A DNA stretch of 64,000 nt from Azophilus sp026709365 (GTDB taxonomy: Bacteria; Pseudomonadota; Gammaproteobacteria; Pseudomonadales; Azotimanducaceae), in contig OZ241345.1 in NCBI GenBank assembly GCA_965200175.1, forward strand, positions 124,001 to 188,000, written 5' to 3'. Under the pieces are notes generated by a model that worked only from the letters and a program-made list of their open reading frames with translations, was not told where the DNA came from and searched no databases. Every line of letters begins with the position of its first letter. The stretch's first letter is position 1. Positions 25,698 to 35,224 of the stretch are shown one piece after another. A program made the position numbers and the translations under genes.

Positions 25698-27170
25698 TCA
25701 AGTTCCGGTTTGTTTCCGTGCCCGCACAGCCCTGCTTCGCAGCGCCGTCTGAATCCCTTCGAGTTGGCCTCGATCAAGCCGATAGCCGCGTAGGCAGGCG
25801 AGGCCTGGCAGTGCCAGCAGCGCCGTGACCGGGCCGGAGAGGATGGCCAGCATCAGCAAGGTGTCGGCGGGGATGTCGGCGGCGGTGCGCACTGCCTCGC
25901 CGGTGGGCCAGCCGATCCAAACCAGCGCCAAGCCGGCCAGGTAGGAGCCGAGCGCTGCGGAGCACTTGTTGGCGAAGGCCGATGCGCCAAAGAAAACCCC
26001 CTCCTGCCGGCGGCCGCTGGCCAGTTCGTTCTCGTCGGCGATGTCGGCCATGGCGGTGCCGATGCCGACGATCAGCTGGGCGATGGCCGCGCCGGCGAAG
26101 ACGACGATCAGGGTCAGGAACAGGGTGGCGGCCCACGAGCCGAGCGGCGGTGCCCAGCCTGCTAGATGGAGCAGCACCGGCAGGGCGTGCAGCAGCATCC
26201 ACAACAACCCGCCGACGATCATGGCGTTGCGCTTGTCGAGCCAGACGAAGAAACGCCGCGCCACCCCGTAGCCGAGCATGCTGCCCAAGGGGCCGGCGAC
26301 CAGCACGCTCAAGATCTGGAACTGGTCCAGTTGCCAGAAGAACGTGAACATGTACAGGCCCGTGGCGCCGGCCACGCCGAAGGCGATGATGATGAGGATG
26401 AAGCCGAACATCATCCATCGAAACGAGACGTTTTGCATGGCCTTCCAAGCTTCCAGCACCACGTCGATGGCACCTACCCGCGCTTCGTTCGTCCGGGCCT
26501 TGGGCAGGTGCGGGATGCGGCTTCGGGTTCCCCAAGCGCTGGCGAGCACGCTGACTGACATCAGGATGCTTAACACCAGCGCGAAGGGCGGATAGGCCTG
26601 CGGATTGGTTTGGCCATTGGGGAACTCCTCGGACGGGGAGAAGTAGTGGCCGAACCCCAGGGCGTACACGCCAATGAAGGCGATGGCACCGAAGAAGTGG
26701 CGGATGGCCACCAGCACGGTGCGCTCGTCATAGTCCTCGGACAGCTCGGCGCCCAAGGCCATGTGCGGGACGTGGTAGAGGGTCATGGTGCCGCGGGTGA
26801 GGATGGTGGCGGTCAGCATCCAGGCGAACAGGCCCGCTTGTCCCGCGTCATCGACCGATATCCAAGGGTCGAAGAGCAAGTGGAAGCTCAGCCCCAAGGG
26901 CAGGGCGGAGGCGTAGAGGAAGGGGTGGCGCCGCCCGCGCGGCCCCCGCCAGCGGTCCGAGACGCTGCCCGCGATGGGATCGGTCACCGCGTCGAAGAGC
27001 AGCGCCAAGGCGATGGCCAAGCCGGCAAGGTCCGCTGACAGGCCAAGCACCTGGTTGTAGTAGAAGAGCAGGAAGGTGCCGAAGCTGCAGGTCTTGATGC
27101 CCTCGGCGGTCTGCCCCGCCCCGAAAAAGAACTTGACGCCGGTGCCGAGGCGTGTTGACTTTACGCCCAT
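25698..27170 (-). CDS. GPH-family sugar/cation symporter (MFS)
   Basis: The glycoside-pentoside-hexuronide:cation family imports sugars or sugar acids with Na+ or H+. The protein has 490 residues and about 12 hydrophobic segments. The N-terminal family pattern is FGAGQTAEGIKTCSFGTFLL, then LFDAVTDPIAGSVSDRW (the conserved D-P-x-x-G-x-x-S-D-R) and the GRRHPFLYAS loop. The start overlaps nothing; it is divergent from the SDR at 27221 with about 50 bases between starts, so the two may share control. The substrate cannot be read from sequence. Confidence 0.88.
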   Translation of the reverse strand: MGVKSTRLGTGVKFFFGAGQTAEGIKTCSFGTFLLFYYNQVLGLSADLAGLAIALALLFDAVTDPIAGSVSDRWRGPRGRRHPFLYASALPLGLSFHLLFDPWISVDDAGQAGLFAWMLTATILTRGTMTLYHVPHMALGAELSEDYDERTVLVAIRHFFGAIAFIGVYALGFGHYFSPSEEFPNGQTNPQAYPPFALVLSILMSVSVLASAWGTRSRIPHLPKARTNEARVGAIDVVLEAWKAMQNVSFRWMMFGFILIIIAFGVAGATGLYMFTFFWQLDQFQILSVLVAGPLGSMLGYGVARRFFVWLDKRNAMIVGGLLWMLLHALPVLLHLAGWAPPLGSWAATLFLTLIVVFAGAAIAQLIVGIGTAMADIADENELASGRRQEGVFFGASAFANKCSAALGSYLAGLALVWIGWPTGEAVRTAADIPADTLLMLAILSGPVTALLALPGLACLRGYRLDRGQLEGIQTALRSRAVRARKQTGT

Positions 27171-27220
27171 TGCCCAACGCTACCTGATAGCGCGGGCAAA
27201 TGCTAAGAGGAGCGGATTGC

Positions 27221-28102
27221 ATGAGCGGAAGGCTGGACGGCAAGGTGGCCGTGGTTACGGGAGGGGCCAGCGGCCTGGGCGCGGCCACGGTGCGCAAGTT
27301 CGTCGCCGAGGGCGCCCGGGTGGTGATCGCTGACGTGCAGCAGGAGAAGGGTCGCCAGCTCGCGGAGGGCATCGGCCCTGAAGCGGTCTTCGCGTTTGCC
27401 GACGTCTGCCGGGAGGCGGATGTGCGGGGCATGATTGAGGTCGCCGTCGCCGAGTTCGGGGGCCTCGACTGCCTGTTCAACAACGCCGGCTTCGGCGGCG
27501 TCACCGGCGACATCGAGACCACCGACATGGGCGAACCCTACGAGCGCACCCTGGGCGCCATGCTCACCGGCGTCGTGCTCGGCATGAAGCATGCCGTCCC
27601 GCACCTCAAGGCGCGTGGCGGCGGCGCCATCATCTCCACCGCTAGCGTCGCGGGCATCACCGGCGGCTTGGGTCCCCACGTCTATTCGGCGGTGAAGGCG
27701 GCGGTGGTCAACCTGAGCCGTTCGGTGGCCCTGCAGCTGGGTCCGTTCAGCATTCGCGTCAACGCCATTTGCCCCGGCGGCATTGCCACGCCCATCTTCG
27801 CAGGCCAGCTCGCGCAGTCGGGCGGCAATGAGGACTACGCCGCCGCGGTGCGTCCGCTGCTCAAGGAGATGCAGCCCCTGCCCCGCACCGGGGAACCGGA
27901 GGACATCGCCAACGCGGCCTGCTTCTTGGCCAGCGACGAGGCGTCCTTCATCAGCGGCCATGCCTTGGTGGTGGACGGCGGCTTGACGGCCGGCAACTGG
28001 GTGCCGCCGGGTGAACCCTCGGCCATTGATGCCATGGTTGGGGCCTTCGGGGTCGATGGTGCCGACGATTTGGATATGGTGGTCCATGATCCTAGGAAAT
28101 GA
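27221..28102 (+). CDS. Short-chain dehydrogenase/reductase
   Basis: This is a classical SDR, 293 residues from the ATG at 27221, preceded by AAGAGGAG. The nucleotide site is TGGASGLG; NNAG is present; the catalytic group is Ser in ISTASVAGITGG with YSAVK. After the core, GGIATPIF and FISGHALVVDGG are standard; acidic ADVQQ after strand 2 favours NAD+. A C-terminal tail of about 30 residues is extra. Function is probably oxidation of a secondary alcohol; the substrate is unknown. Divergent from a GPH transporter, it may act on what that imports. Confidence 0.85.
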   Translation: MSGRLDGKVAVVTGGASGLGAATVRKFVAEGARVVIADVQQEKGRQLAEGIGPEAVFAFADVCREADVRGMIEVAVAEFGGLDCLFNNAGFGGVTGDIETTDMGEPYERTLGAMLTGVVLGMKHAVPHLKARGGGAIISTASVAGITGGLGPHVYSAVKAAVVNLSRSVALQLGPFSIRVNAICPGGIATPIFAGQLAQSGGNEDYAAAVRPLLKEMQPLPRTGEPEDIANAACFLASDEASFISGHALVVDGGLTAGNWVPPGEPSAIDAMVGAFGVDGADDLDMVVHDPRK

Positions 28103-28809
28103 CCCCCAAACGGCCCCAGTAATGGACAAATTCGGCAATAGTGAAAGAAGTATGGAATCGATTTCGCTAACTGATTGATGGGACTGGCGATTTCCAAAAT
28201 GCCCTGCGGAAAGGGCCCGCTCACCCCTTTTTTTGGCAGCGGTTTTCGGTAATCTAGGAGCCCTCGCTAGTCGGCGCTGTATGCACTAGCTGAATCCAGC
28301 AGCGCTGGCTGTGCTCTAAAGGCAGCGTCATTCTCCTCGGCAGGGCGAACGATTGCATGGAGCGTCGACTAGTTGAGGCCAACCCCGCCCGAACCCCGTT
28401 TTACGCCAGCTTTCCGGCTTCAGAAAGCCCTTTTTGTGCTGCTCGGCAACCCCTTGTTTCAATCGAGGTAAAGTGTTCTCGGTGGGCGGTAGTGGCTCAG
28501 TTTGACGTTGTCTGGGCTTGATCGGCTGGCGCTCTGACGAGCGCCACTGCGAGGGCAAGATGCCCTCGCTCCGGGGCGAAACGCCCACTTCAGCTAAGCC
28601 CCCCGGAACGAGGGCGTCCCGCCCTCGAATTCTCGCTCCGTATCGCGGTTTCAGTGTCAGGGCATCCTCACGGCCAAACGGTCACTGGCCAAGATGAGAA
28701 CTGCTGGGCGGGCATCTCGCCGGATGAATTGCGGCGGTGGCGTCTTGCCTTGGCTGCGGTTGGGGGCCGAAGCCGGTTCCCCTGTGCGGCGGGCGCGGTC
28801 AGCCGGGTC
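28103..28809. other. 707-base intergenic region with repeats, no gene seen
   Basis: No credible reading frame was found. A weak terminator-like GCCCT/AGGGC stem at 28201-28216 is followed, after 11 bases, by seven T (28228-28234) and could end the SDR transcript. The right half carries the composite repeat at 28489-28627. Confidence 0.5.
28489..28627. repeat. Composite repeat: 18-mer, hairpin and inverted family-A pair
   Basis: GTAGTGGCTCAGTTTGAC at 28489-28506 recurs exactly at 35225-35242. A hairpin GGCGCTC/GAGCGCC follows at 28528-28545. Family-A unit CGAGGGCA-AGA-TGCCCTCG is at 28550-28568 and the inverted unit CGAGGGCG-TCC-CGCCCTCG at 28609-28627. The first unit keeps its stem through a paired G-to-A and C-to-T change, a sign that the hairpin itself is selected. 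Confidence 0.75.
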
Positions 28810-29619
28810 TCAGCCCAGTTTCGGCAGCCGTTCATGCCAAGCAAAGCCCGCATCCGCCACCGCGATGAAGTCCGGGTTCAGCACATCCGCCTTGTTGTAG
28901 GCCAGCGGCTTGCCGTTCAGTTGCCGAACGGCGCCGCCTGCGGCGCTGAGCACCGCATCGGCGGCGGCGATGTCCCATTCGGACGTTGGGCCGAGCCGGG
29001 GATAGAGGTCCGCCTGACCCTCCGCCAGCAGGCAGAGCTTTAGGGAACTGCCCATCGGCCGCCGCTCCATTTCCGGGAAGGTCTTGGTCAGCGCCGCCAA
29101 GTAGCGCTGCAGCCGCTCATTCCCGTGGCTGCGGCTGGCCACCACGGTCAAGCGTCGCCGCCCGGCCATCGGTCGCCCTGACAGGGGCGTGGATTGGCCG
29201 TCCTCGCGCTTCTCGGCCCAACCGTTCGCCGCGTCGCCCATGAACAGTTGGTCCAGGCAGGGTGCGCCGACTGCGCCGAGGCGCGCCCGGCCGTCCTCGA
29301 TCAGGGCGATGTTGACGGTGAACTCGCCGTTGCGGTTGATGAACTCGCGGGTGCCGTCCAACGGGTCCACCAGCCAGTAGCGCCGCCAGCGGCACCGCTC
29401 GGCGTAGGGCGGCGGCTCGGACTCCTCGGAGAAGACCGGCAGGCGCGGATGCAGCCCGGCGAGCCCCGCCTCAATCACGCGGTGGGCGGCAAGGTCCGCC
29501 TGGGTGAGCGGCGACTGGTCGGACTTGTGCTGCACCTCGAAGTCTGAGCCATAGACCTCAAGGATCGCCTGGCCTGCGGCATCGACGATCTCCGCAAGCG
29601 CCGGAGGGGGGAAGTTCAT
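28810..29619 (-). CDS. cysQ: 3'(2'),5'-bisphosphate nucleotidase
   Basis: CysQ hydrolyses 3'-phosphoadenosine 5'-phosphate to AMP, removing the by-product of sulfate assimilation. The protein is 269 residues from the ATG at 29619 (MNFPPPALAEIVDAAG). It is an inositol-monophosphatase-fold, Mg-dependent enzyme: SEESE and WLVDPLDGTREFINRNGEFT carry the metal acids, and GPTSEWDIAAADAVLSAAGG is the second signature. Longer starts upstream lack homology. No neighbour is functionally linked. Confidence 0.92.
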   Translation of the reverse strand: MNFPPPALAEIVDAAGQAILEVYGSDFEVQHKSDQSPLTQADLAAHRVIEAGLAGLHPRLPVFSEESEPPPYAERCRWRRYWLVDPLDGTREFINRNGEFTVNIALIEDGRARLGAVGAPCLDQLFMGDAANGWAEKREDGQSTPLSGRPMAGRRRLTVVASRSHGNERLQRYLAALTKTFPEMERRPMGSSLKLCLLAEGQADLYPRLGPTSEWDIAAADAVLSAAGGAVRQLNGKPLAYNKADVLNPDFIAVADAGFAWHERLPKLG

Positions 29620-29733
29620 GGCGTCGATTATAGAGGCGTTCCCGTGTCGGCAGGCAGAAAGTGGACGTGCCGCTTGCCCCCGAAGCCAGGGGATTTGGGC
29701 AGTTCGCATTAGGCCTGTGGCAGTTCGGCAGGG

Positions 29734-30638
29734 TCAGGCGAACGCCAGCGATTCCGGCAGGCAAAGACGCCAGGCGTCGCTCAGGCTGACGGGCTGGTCC
29801 TCGGCCATCAGCGACACGACCTGCCCCTGCTTCCAGTTGGCTTCGGCGATTCGCTCCAATGGCGCCAGCCGTTCATGGCGAGGCGAACCCATTTTGACTT
29901 CGACCGGAAACACGGAGCCGCCGGTGGACAGCAGAAAGTCGATCTCCTGGCCGTCGCGGGTGCGCCAGAAATGCACACTGGCTTCCAGTGCCCGGTGGCT
30001 GAAGCGCTTGAGCATGCTGGACAGCACTTCGGTTTCGAACAACGCGCCGCCCATCGGTCCAAGACGAGTCGAATTGGGGCTTCGCCAGCCTGCCAGCCAC
30101 GCAGCGAGGCCGGCGTCCAGGAAGTAGAGCTTGGGGCTTTTGATCAGGCGTTTCGCATGATTCGAGAACCAAGGCTGCACCAGCTTCAGGAGAAAGCAGT
30201 CCTCAAGCAGGCTCAGCCATTCCTTGGCCGTGGCCGGCGCGACGTTGGCATCGCGGGCCAGGTCTTGGTAGTTGACCACCTGCCCGGTGCGCAGGGCGCA
30301 GAGGCGAACGAAGGTCTCAAACTCCCGGCGCTTCTCCACCCGCAGCAATTCCCGAATGTCCCGTTCGATGTAGGTTTGTGGGGTGCGTACTGGATCTCAT
30401 CGATTGTGAACGGCGGTTCGAGTTCGCGCATGAACAGGGCTGGGTCGCGATTGACGCGCTCCCGAGTGGTGAAGTCGTCCAGATTGATGTAGCGGCGGTT
30501 GGCGGCGCACCGTTGCAGTAGAGAGCTTTTCCCGACCTGCCGGGCGCCCAGCAACAGCCACACCGGAAACAGCCGAAGCTGCGGTGCGGGTTCCCTCAAC
30601 ACTGGCTCGAAGGTTCTTGTGATCCACGATTCTGGCAT
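29734..30638 (-). pseudogene. DUF4143-family AAA ATPase with internal deletion
   Basis: The 5' part, from the ATG at 30638, encodes FPVWLLLGARQVGKSSLLQRC (Walker A GARQVGKSS) and PPFTIDEIQYAP (Walker B). Just after, near 30390, the frame shifts directly to YIERDIRELLRVEKRREF and the rest of the DUF4143 domain (FVRLCALRTGQVVNYQDLA, FSNHAKRLIKSPKLYFLDAGLAAWL, GQEIDFLL), ending at 29734. Intact relatives have roughly 100 or more residues between Walker B and YLERD, including the sensor-1 LTGS strand. Loss of that stretch and the shift make it non-functional as an ATPase. Such genes are common, often multi-copy accessory ATPases of unclear role. Confidence 0.85.
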
Positions 30639-30725
30639 ATGCGCACCATACTGCGGATATGCCAAGAAAAAAAGCCGGTGGCCCAGCTCAGAAGCATATC
30701 GAAACCTGAACCAAACAATGGGTGC

Positions 30726-30823
30726 GGAGTTTCGCGTGAGCGAAACTGCACACGCGCTCGACCGGTCGCAAGGGCTTCAGGGCTGGCCACCCCCGCCGTG
30801 CAACGCGCCCGCTCCGCGGGCGC
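30726..30823. repeat. Family-B palindrome with downstream family-C hairpin
   Basis: GGAGTTTCGC, loop GTGA, GCGAAACTGC (one mismatch) at 30726-30749, then GCGCCCGC-TCC-GCGGGCGC at 30805-30823. The same B-then-C order occurs at 47501-47546, where the C stem is also preceded by CAAC/CCAAC. Confidence 0.7.
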
Positions 30824-30856
30824 ACAAACCCCCGGATTGGTGGTATATGTGTGTCC

Positions 30857-31549
30857 ATGATCGACTGGACGCAAATCGACACCGTCATGCTGGACATGGA
30901 CGGCTGTCTGCTTGACCTTCACTATGACAACCGCCTGTGGAACGAACTGGTGCCGGCCCGCTACGGCCAGGCCCAAGGGATCAGCGCCGAGGAAGCTCGA
31001 CGCCTGCTGTATGGGCACCTGCTGGGCGAACGCCGCGATCTTGAGTTCTACTGCATCGACTTCTGGACTGGCCGCACCGGGCTCGACATCCTCGCCCTGC
31101 ACCTTGAGCTTGCCCATCTGGTGGACTACCGCCCGGGCGCTGCGGCCTTTCTGGGCTGGCTGCGGGGCCGAGCCCGAAGCCTGCTGGTCACCAATGCGCA
31201 CCGGACCAGCCTGGCGGTGAAGGATCGCCGATCGGGTCTTGGCAAGCGGCTGGACAGGGTGTTTTCGAGCCATGACTTCGGCGCGCCCAAGGAGTCGGGC
31301 GCATTCTGGAGCCGGTTGTCCGGCGTGGAGCGCTTTGACCCGGCCCGCACCCTGTTCATCGACGACACCCAAACGGTGCTTGACGCCGCTGGCAACTTCG
31401 GCATCGGCCACTTGCTCACCATTGTCCAGCCGGATTCGGGAAGCCCGCCGCGCGCCAACCTGAAGTATCCCGCCTTCAACGACTTCAACGAACTGATCGA
31501 CGCTGCGGGCGTTGAGCGGACCCATCCCGATCCGCCAACGCAAGGCTGA
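30857..31549 (+). CDS. yrfG: GMP/IMP nucleotidase, HAD superfamily
   Basis: E. coli YrfG dephosphorylates purine mononucleotides. The match is end to end: DTVMLDMDGCLLDLHYDN holds the catalytic DxD, LLVTNAHRTSLAVK the motif II Thr, FGAPKESGAFW the motif III Lys, and TLFIDDTQTVLDAA the motif IV acids. From the ATG at 30857 it is 230 residues; a GTG six bases earlier is also possible. Its stop overlaps the hslR start (TGATG), reproducing the E. coli yrfG-hslR order. Confidence 0.92.
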   Translation: MIDWTQIDTVMLDMDGCLLDLHYDNRLWNELVPARYGQAQGISAEEARRLLYGHLLGERRDLEFYCIDFWTGRTGLDILALHLELAHLVDYRPGAAAFLGWLRGRARSLLVTNAHRTSLAVKDRRSGLGKRLDRVFSSHDFGAPKESGAFWSRLSGVERFDPARTLFIDDTQTVLDAAGNFGIGHLLTIVQPDSGSPPRANLKYPAFNDFNELIDAAGVERTHPDPPTQG

Positions 31550-31944
31550 TGACGCAGCCCGGCGGCAGCGTCCGCCTCGACCGCTGGCTGTGGGCGGCGC
31601 GCTTCTTCAAGTCCCGCGCCCAGGCCAAGAAGGCCGTCGAGGCGGGCCACGTCGAACTCAACGGCCGACGGACCAAGCCGGCCAGGGAGGTCGTGCCCGG
31701 CGATGCCTTGCGCATTCGCCGCGGCTTCGCCAAGAGCTTGGTCGTGGTGCAAGCAGTCGCCGAGCAGCGCCGCAACGCCGCCTTCGCCCAAACGCTCTAC
31801 AGGGAAACCGAGGAGAGCGTCCGTGCCCGCGAGTCGGAGGGCGCCGCCCGCCGCCTGCAGGGGGTGGGCCTGTCCTCGCCGGACCGCAAACCTGACCGCC
31901 GCGCCCGGCAAGCCATCAAGAAGCTCAAGCTGAAGAATGGTTGA
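31549..31944 (+). CDS. hslR: Heat-shock ribosome-recycling protein Hsp15
   Basis: Hsp15 is an S4-domain RNA-binding protein that binds 50S subunits carrying a stalled peptidyl-tRNA. The 131 residues contain VRLDRWLWAARFFKSR and AGHVELNGRRTKPAREV, the S4 core. The basic tail (DRRARQAIKKLKLKNG) is as in the family. The ATG overlaps the yrfG stop. In E. coli hslO follows; here pckA follows directly. Confidence 0.93.
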   Translation: MTQPGGSVRLDRWLWAARFFKSRAQAKKAVEAGHVELNGRRTKPAREVVPGDALRIRRGFAKSLVVVQAVAEQRRNAAFAQTLYRETEESVRARESEGAARRLQGVGLSSPDRKPDRRARQAIKKLKLKNG

Positions 31945-31997
31945 TGCTGCGGGCGCGGTGCCGTACTGTTCGCGCTTGGAAATTGCGCGGGGCTGCC

Positions 31998-33572
31998 ATG
32001 GCCGTCGATATCGACCTCACTACCAGAAACAACACCCATTTCGATCTGTCCGCTGCGGCGCTGGCTGAGTTGGCCGTCGCGCGCGGCGAGGGCTGCTTGG
32101 CCAGCAACGGGGCCTTGGTCGTCGAGACGGGCGCCCGCACCGGGCGCTCGCCCAAGGACCGCTTCATCGTTGAGGAGGCCTCCACCAAGCACGCCATCGA
32201 TTGGGGCGAGGTCAACCAGCCGATCGACGCCGAGGCCTTTGATGCGCTCTGGGACCGCGTCCAAGTGCATCTTGAGGATCGGGAGCGCTTCGTTTCCAAC
32301 CTCCATGTGGGCGCCGACCCGGAGCACTACATGGCCATCGAGGTCACCACCGAGACCGCTTGGCACGCTCTGTTCGGCAAGGCGCTGTTCATCTCCCCGG
32401 AACACTTCAATCCGCACAACAAGACGGTCTGGCAGGTGGTCAACGCGCCGGGCTTCGTCTGCGATCCTAGGCGCGACCGCACCAACAGCGACGCGACGGT
32501 GATGATCAACTTCGCGGCCCGCAAGGTGCTGCTGGCGGGCTTGCGCTATGCGGGCGAGATGAAGAAGTCCATGTTCAGCGTCCTCAACTTCCTGCTGCCG
32601 GAAAAGGACGTGCTGCCCATGCACTGCTCCGCCAACATGGGCGCGGATGGCGACGTATCGCTGTTTTTCGGGTTGTCCGGCACCGGCAAGACCACCCTGT
32701 CGGCGGACCCCGGCCGCTTTCTGATCGGCGATGACGAGCACGGCTGGGGCAAGGGCACGGTGTTCAACTTCGAGGGCGGCTGCTACGCCAAGTGCATCGA
32801 TCTAAGCCGCGAGAACGAGCCGGTCATCTACGACGCCATCGGCTTCGGGGCCATCGTCGAGAACGTGGTCATGGACGCCGACAGCCGTGAGATCGACTAC
32901 GCCGACTCGACGCTGACCGAGAACACCCGGGCCTGCTACCCGCGCGCCAACATCGAACTTAAGGTGCCCGACAACCGCGCGGGCGAGCCGGCCAACGTCA
33001 TCTTCCTGACCTGCGACCTGAGCGGCGTGCTGCCGCCGGTGTCGATCCTGTCGAAGGAGGCGGCCGCCTACCACTTCCTGTCGGGCTACACTGCTGCCGT
33101 CGGCTCCACCGTGGTCGGCTCCTCCGAGGCGTTCAAGGCCACCTTCTCCACTTGTTTTGGCGCCGCCTTCTTCCCGCGCCCGGCGGGCGTTTACGCCGAC
33201 TTGCTCATTCGCCGGGTCGAGGATTTCGGCTCGCGGGTCTATCTGGTCAACACCGGCTGGACGGGCGGCGGCTACGGGGTCGGCCAACGGTTCCCCATAC
33301 CGGCCACCCGCGCCATCATCGCCGCTGTGCAGAACGGCGGCTTGGTGGCGGCTGACACCGAGCATCTCGCCAACCTCAACCTAACCATTCCCAAGGCTCT
33401 TGAAGGCGTTGACAGCACCCTGTTGAACCCGCGCAACGCTTGGGACGACAAAGCGGCCTACGATGCAGCCGAGGCCAAGTTGATTGCCCTGTTCACGGAG
33501 AACTTCAGAAAGTTCGAGGTGGATCAGGCCATCGTCGATGCTGGGCCGTCGATGGTTCGCCAAGGCGTCTGA
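31998..33572 (+). CDS. pckA: Phosphoenolpyruvate carboxykinase (ATP)
   Basis: This enzyme converts oxaloacetate plus ATP to PEP, the first committed step of gluconeogenesis. The ATG at 31998 gives 524 residues; a TTG at 31941 would only add non-homologous sequence. Motifs: GARTGRSPKDRF, the kinase P-loop GLSGTGKTTLSADP, metal-binding IGDDEHGW, and GWTGGGYGVGQR near the C-terminus. The position after hslR is close to that of E. coli, where hslO and yhgE lie between. With malate synthase G it suits growth on acetyl-CoA sources. Confidence 0.96.
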   Translation: MAVDIDLTTRNNTHFDLSAAALAELAVARGEGCLASNGALVVETGARTGRSPKDRFIVEEASTKHAIDWGEVNQPIDAEAFDALWDRVQVHLEDRERFVSNLHVGADPEHYMAIEVTTETAWHALFGKALFISPEHFNPHNKTVWQVVNAPGFVCDPRRDRTNSDATVMINFAARKVLLAGLRYAGEMKKSMFSVLNFLLPEKDVLPMHCSANMGADGDVSLFFGLSGTGKTTLSADPGRFLIGDDEHGWGKGTVFNFEGGCYAKCIDLSRENEPVIYDAIGFGAIVENVVMDADSREIDYADSTLTENTRACYPRANIELKVPDNRAGEPANVIFLTCDLSGVLPPVSILSKEAAAYHFLSGYTAAVGSTVVGSSEAFKATFSTCFGAAFFPRPAGVYADLLIRRVEDFGSRVYLVNTGWTGGGYGVGQRFPIPATRAIIAAVQNGGLVAADTEHLANLNLTIPKALEGVDSTLLNPRNAWDDKAAYDAAEAKLIALFTENFRKFEVDQAIVDAGPSMVRQGV

Positions 33573-33585
33573 GCGGGTTGGCCCC

Positions 33586-35175
33586 GTGGCCGCAACAATC
33601 AAGCAGGGGTCGGCTTCGGATGACGGCCTAGCCATTCCCCGCGCCGTGCTGGCCGGGCTGCAGGCCGGTGCCGGGGCGCTCGACGGCTTGCGGCGCGGCG
33701 TGGAAAAGGAAAGCCTGCGCGTACGCCCGGACGGACGGCTGTCGATGCGCCCGCATCCGCCGAGCTTGGGTTCGCCGCTGACCCATCCGCAGATCACCAC
33801 CGACTTTTGCGAAGCCCAACTGGAGCTGATCACCGGCGTTCACGACACTCCGGAGAGCTGCATCGACGAGCTTACCGCCATCCACCGCTTCGTTTACCAT
33901 GGCTTGGACGACGAGCTGCTGTGGTCGGCTTCCATGCCCTGCCTGGTCCTGGAGGACGACGAGATTCCGGTGGGGCGCTACGGCACCTCCAACATCGGCC
34001 AGGCCAAGACCGTCTATCGCTTGGGCTTGGGGCATCGATACGGGCGGCTGATGCAGACCATCTCCGGCATCCACTACAACTTCTCCCTGCCGGACGGCTT
34101 TTGGCCGCTGTACGCGGAACTCAAGGGGCGCAAGGCGGATCCTGATTTCGTCACCGAGCGCTATTTCGCCTTGATTCGCAACTTCCGCCGCTACAGTTGG
34201 CTGCTGATCCAGCTTTTCGGCGCCGCGCCGGCCATCTGCCGCTCCTTCGCCCACGGCGGAGGCCACGGCTTGGCGGGTTTCGACGAGGGCACCCTGTACC
34301 TGCCTGGCGCCACCTCCCTGCGCATGGGCCGCTTGGGCTACCAGAGCGACGCCCAGAGCAGCCTGCACATCTCCTACAACGGCCTTGATTCCTATGCCGC
34401 AACCATGCGCGAGGCCCTGACCCACCCGTATCCGCCTTACGAGGCCATCGGCGTGCGGCACGGGGATGAGTACCGCCAGCTCAACACCGCGTTGCTGCAA
34501 ATCGAAAACGAGTTCTACGGCGCCATTCGCCCCAAGCGGCGCATCGAACCCGGCGAACGGCCCCTGACGGCCCTCAAGCGGCGCGGCGTGGAGTACGTCG
34601 AAGTGCGCTGCCTCGACATCAACCCCTTTCTGCCGGTGGGCATCGATGCCGGGCAGATGCGTTTTTTGGATGCCTTTCTGCTCTGGTGCCTGCTGGCGCC
34701 GAGCGCCGCGGACAGCCCGGAGGAGTCCAGGGCCATGCAGGCAGACCAAACCGCCATTGTGGAGCGGGGGCGCGAGCCGGGCTTGAGGCTCAGCGGCGGC
34801 GACCGCGACGAATGGGCTGCGGCCATTCTCGAGCAGTGCGAACTGGCGGCGGAACTGCTCGACCGAGCCCAAGGCGGACGCCGTTCAAGCGACGCTGTGC
34901 GCGAGCGCCGCGCCCTCCTGCAAGACCCCGCCAACACTCCCTCCGCCAAAGTGCTTGAGGCCATGCGCAGCGGGCGGCAGCCTTTCTTCCGCTTCGCGCT
35001 CAACCAGTCCGAACGCCACCGGCGCTGGTTCAGCAAGCGGCCCCTGTCGGCCGCTGAACTGGCGCGCCACGAGCGGCGAGCCGCTAGATCATTCGACGAG
35101 CAGCGGCGCATTGAGGCCGGCAGCGACGAGAGCTTCGACGCATTCCTGGCCACCTACCTCGCACTGCCGGAGTGA
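33586..35175 (+). CDS. gshA: Glutamate-cysteine ligase
   Basis: This is the first step of glutathione synthesis. The sequence follows the E. coli-type (class I) enzyme: GLRRGVEKESLRVRPDG, HPQITTDFCEAQLELIT, YGTSNIGQAKTVYR, LMQTISGIHYNFSLP, and SSLHISYNGLDSYA. Length is 529 residues from the GTG at 33586, twelve bases after the pckA stop, close to the usual 520. An upstream start inside pckA lacks homology. gshB is not in the window. Confidence 0.93.
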   Translation: MAATIKQGSASDDGLAIPRAVLAGLQAGAGALDGLRRGVEKESLRVRPDGRLSMRPHPPSLGSPLTHPQITTDFCEAQLELITGVHDTPESCIDELTAIHRFVYHGLDDELLWSASMPCLVLEDDEIPVGRYGTSNIGQAKTVYRLGLGHRYGRLMQTISGIHYNFSLPDGFWPLYAELKGRKADPDFVTERYFALIRNFRRYSWLLIQLFGAAPAICRSFAHGGGHGLAGFDEGTLYLPGATSLRMGRLGYQSDAQSSLHISYNGLDSYAATMREALTHPYPPYEAIGVRHGDEYRQLNTALLQIENEFYGAIRPKRRIEPGERPLTALKRRGVEYVEVRCLDINPFLPVGIDAGQMRFLDAFLLWCLLAPSAADSPEESRAMQADQTAIVERGREPGLRLSGGDRDEWAAAILEQCELAAELLDRAQGGRRSSDAVRERRALLQDPANTPSAKVLEAMRSGRQPFFRFALNQSERHRRWFSKRPLSAAELARHERRAARSFDEQRRIEAGSDESFDAFLATYLALPE

Positions 35176-35224
35176 AGGGGAGCTTGCGCACCAAAAGCGC
35201 CTGTGGGACCTGACGGTCGCGCCA

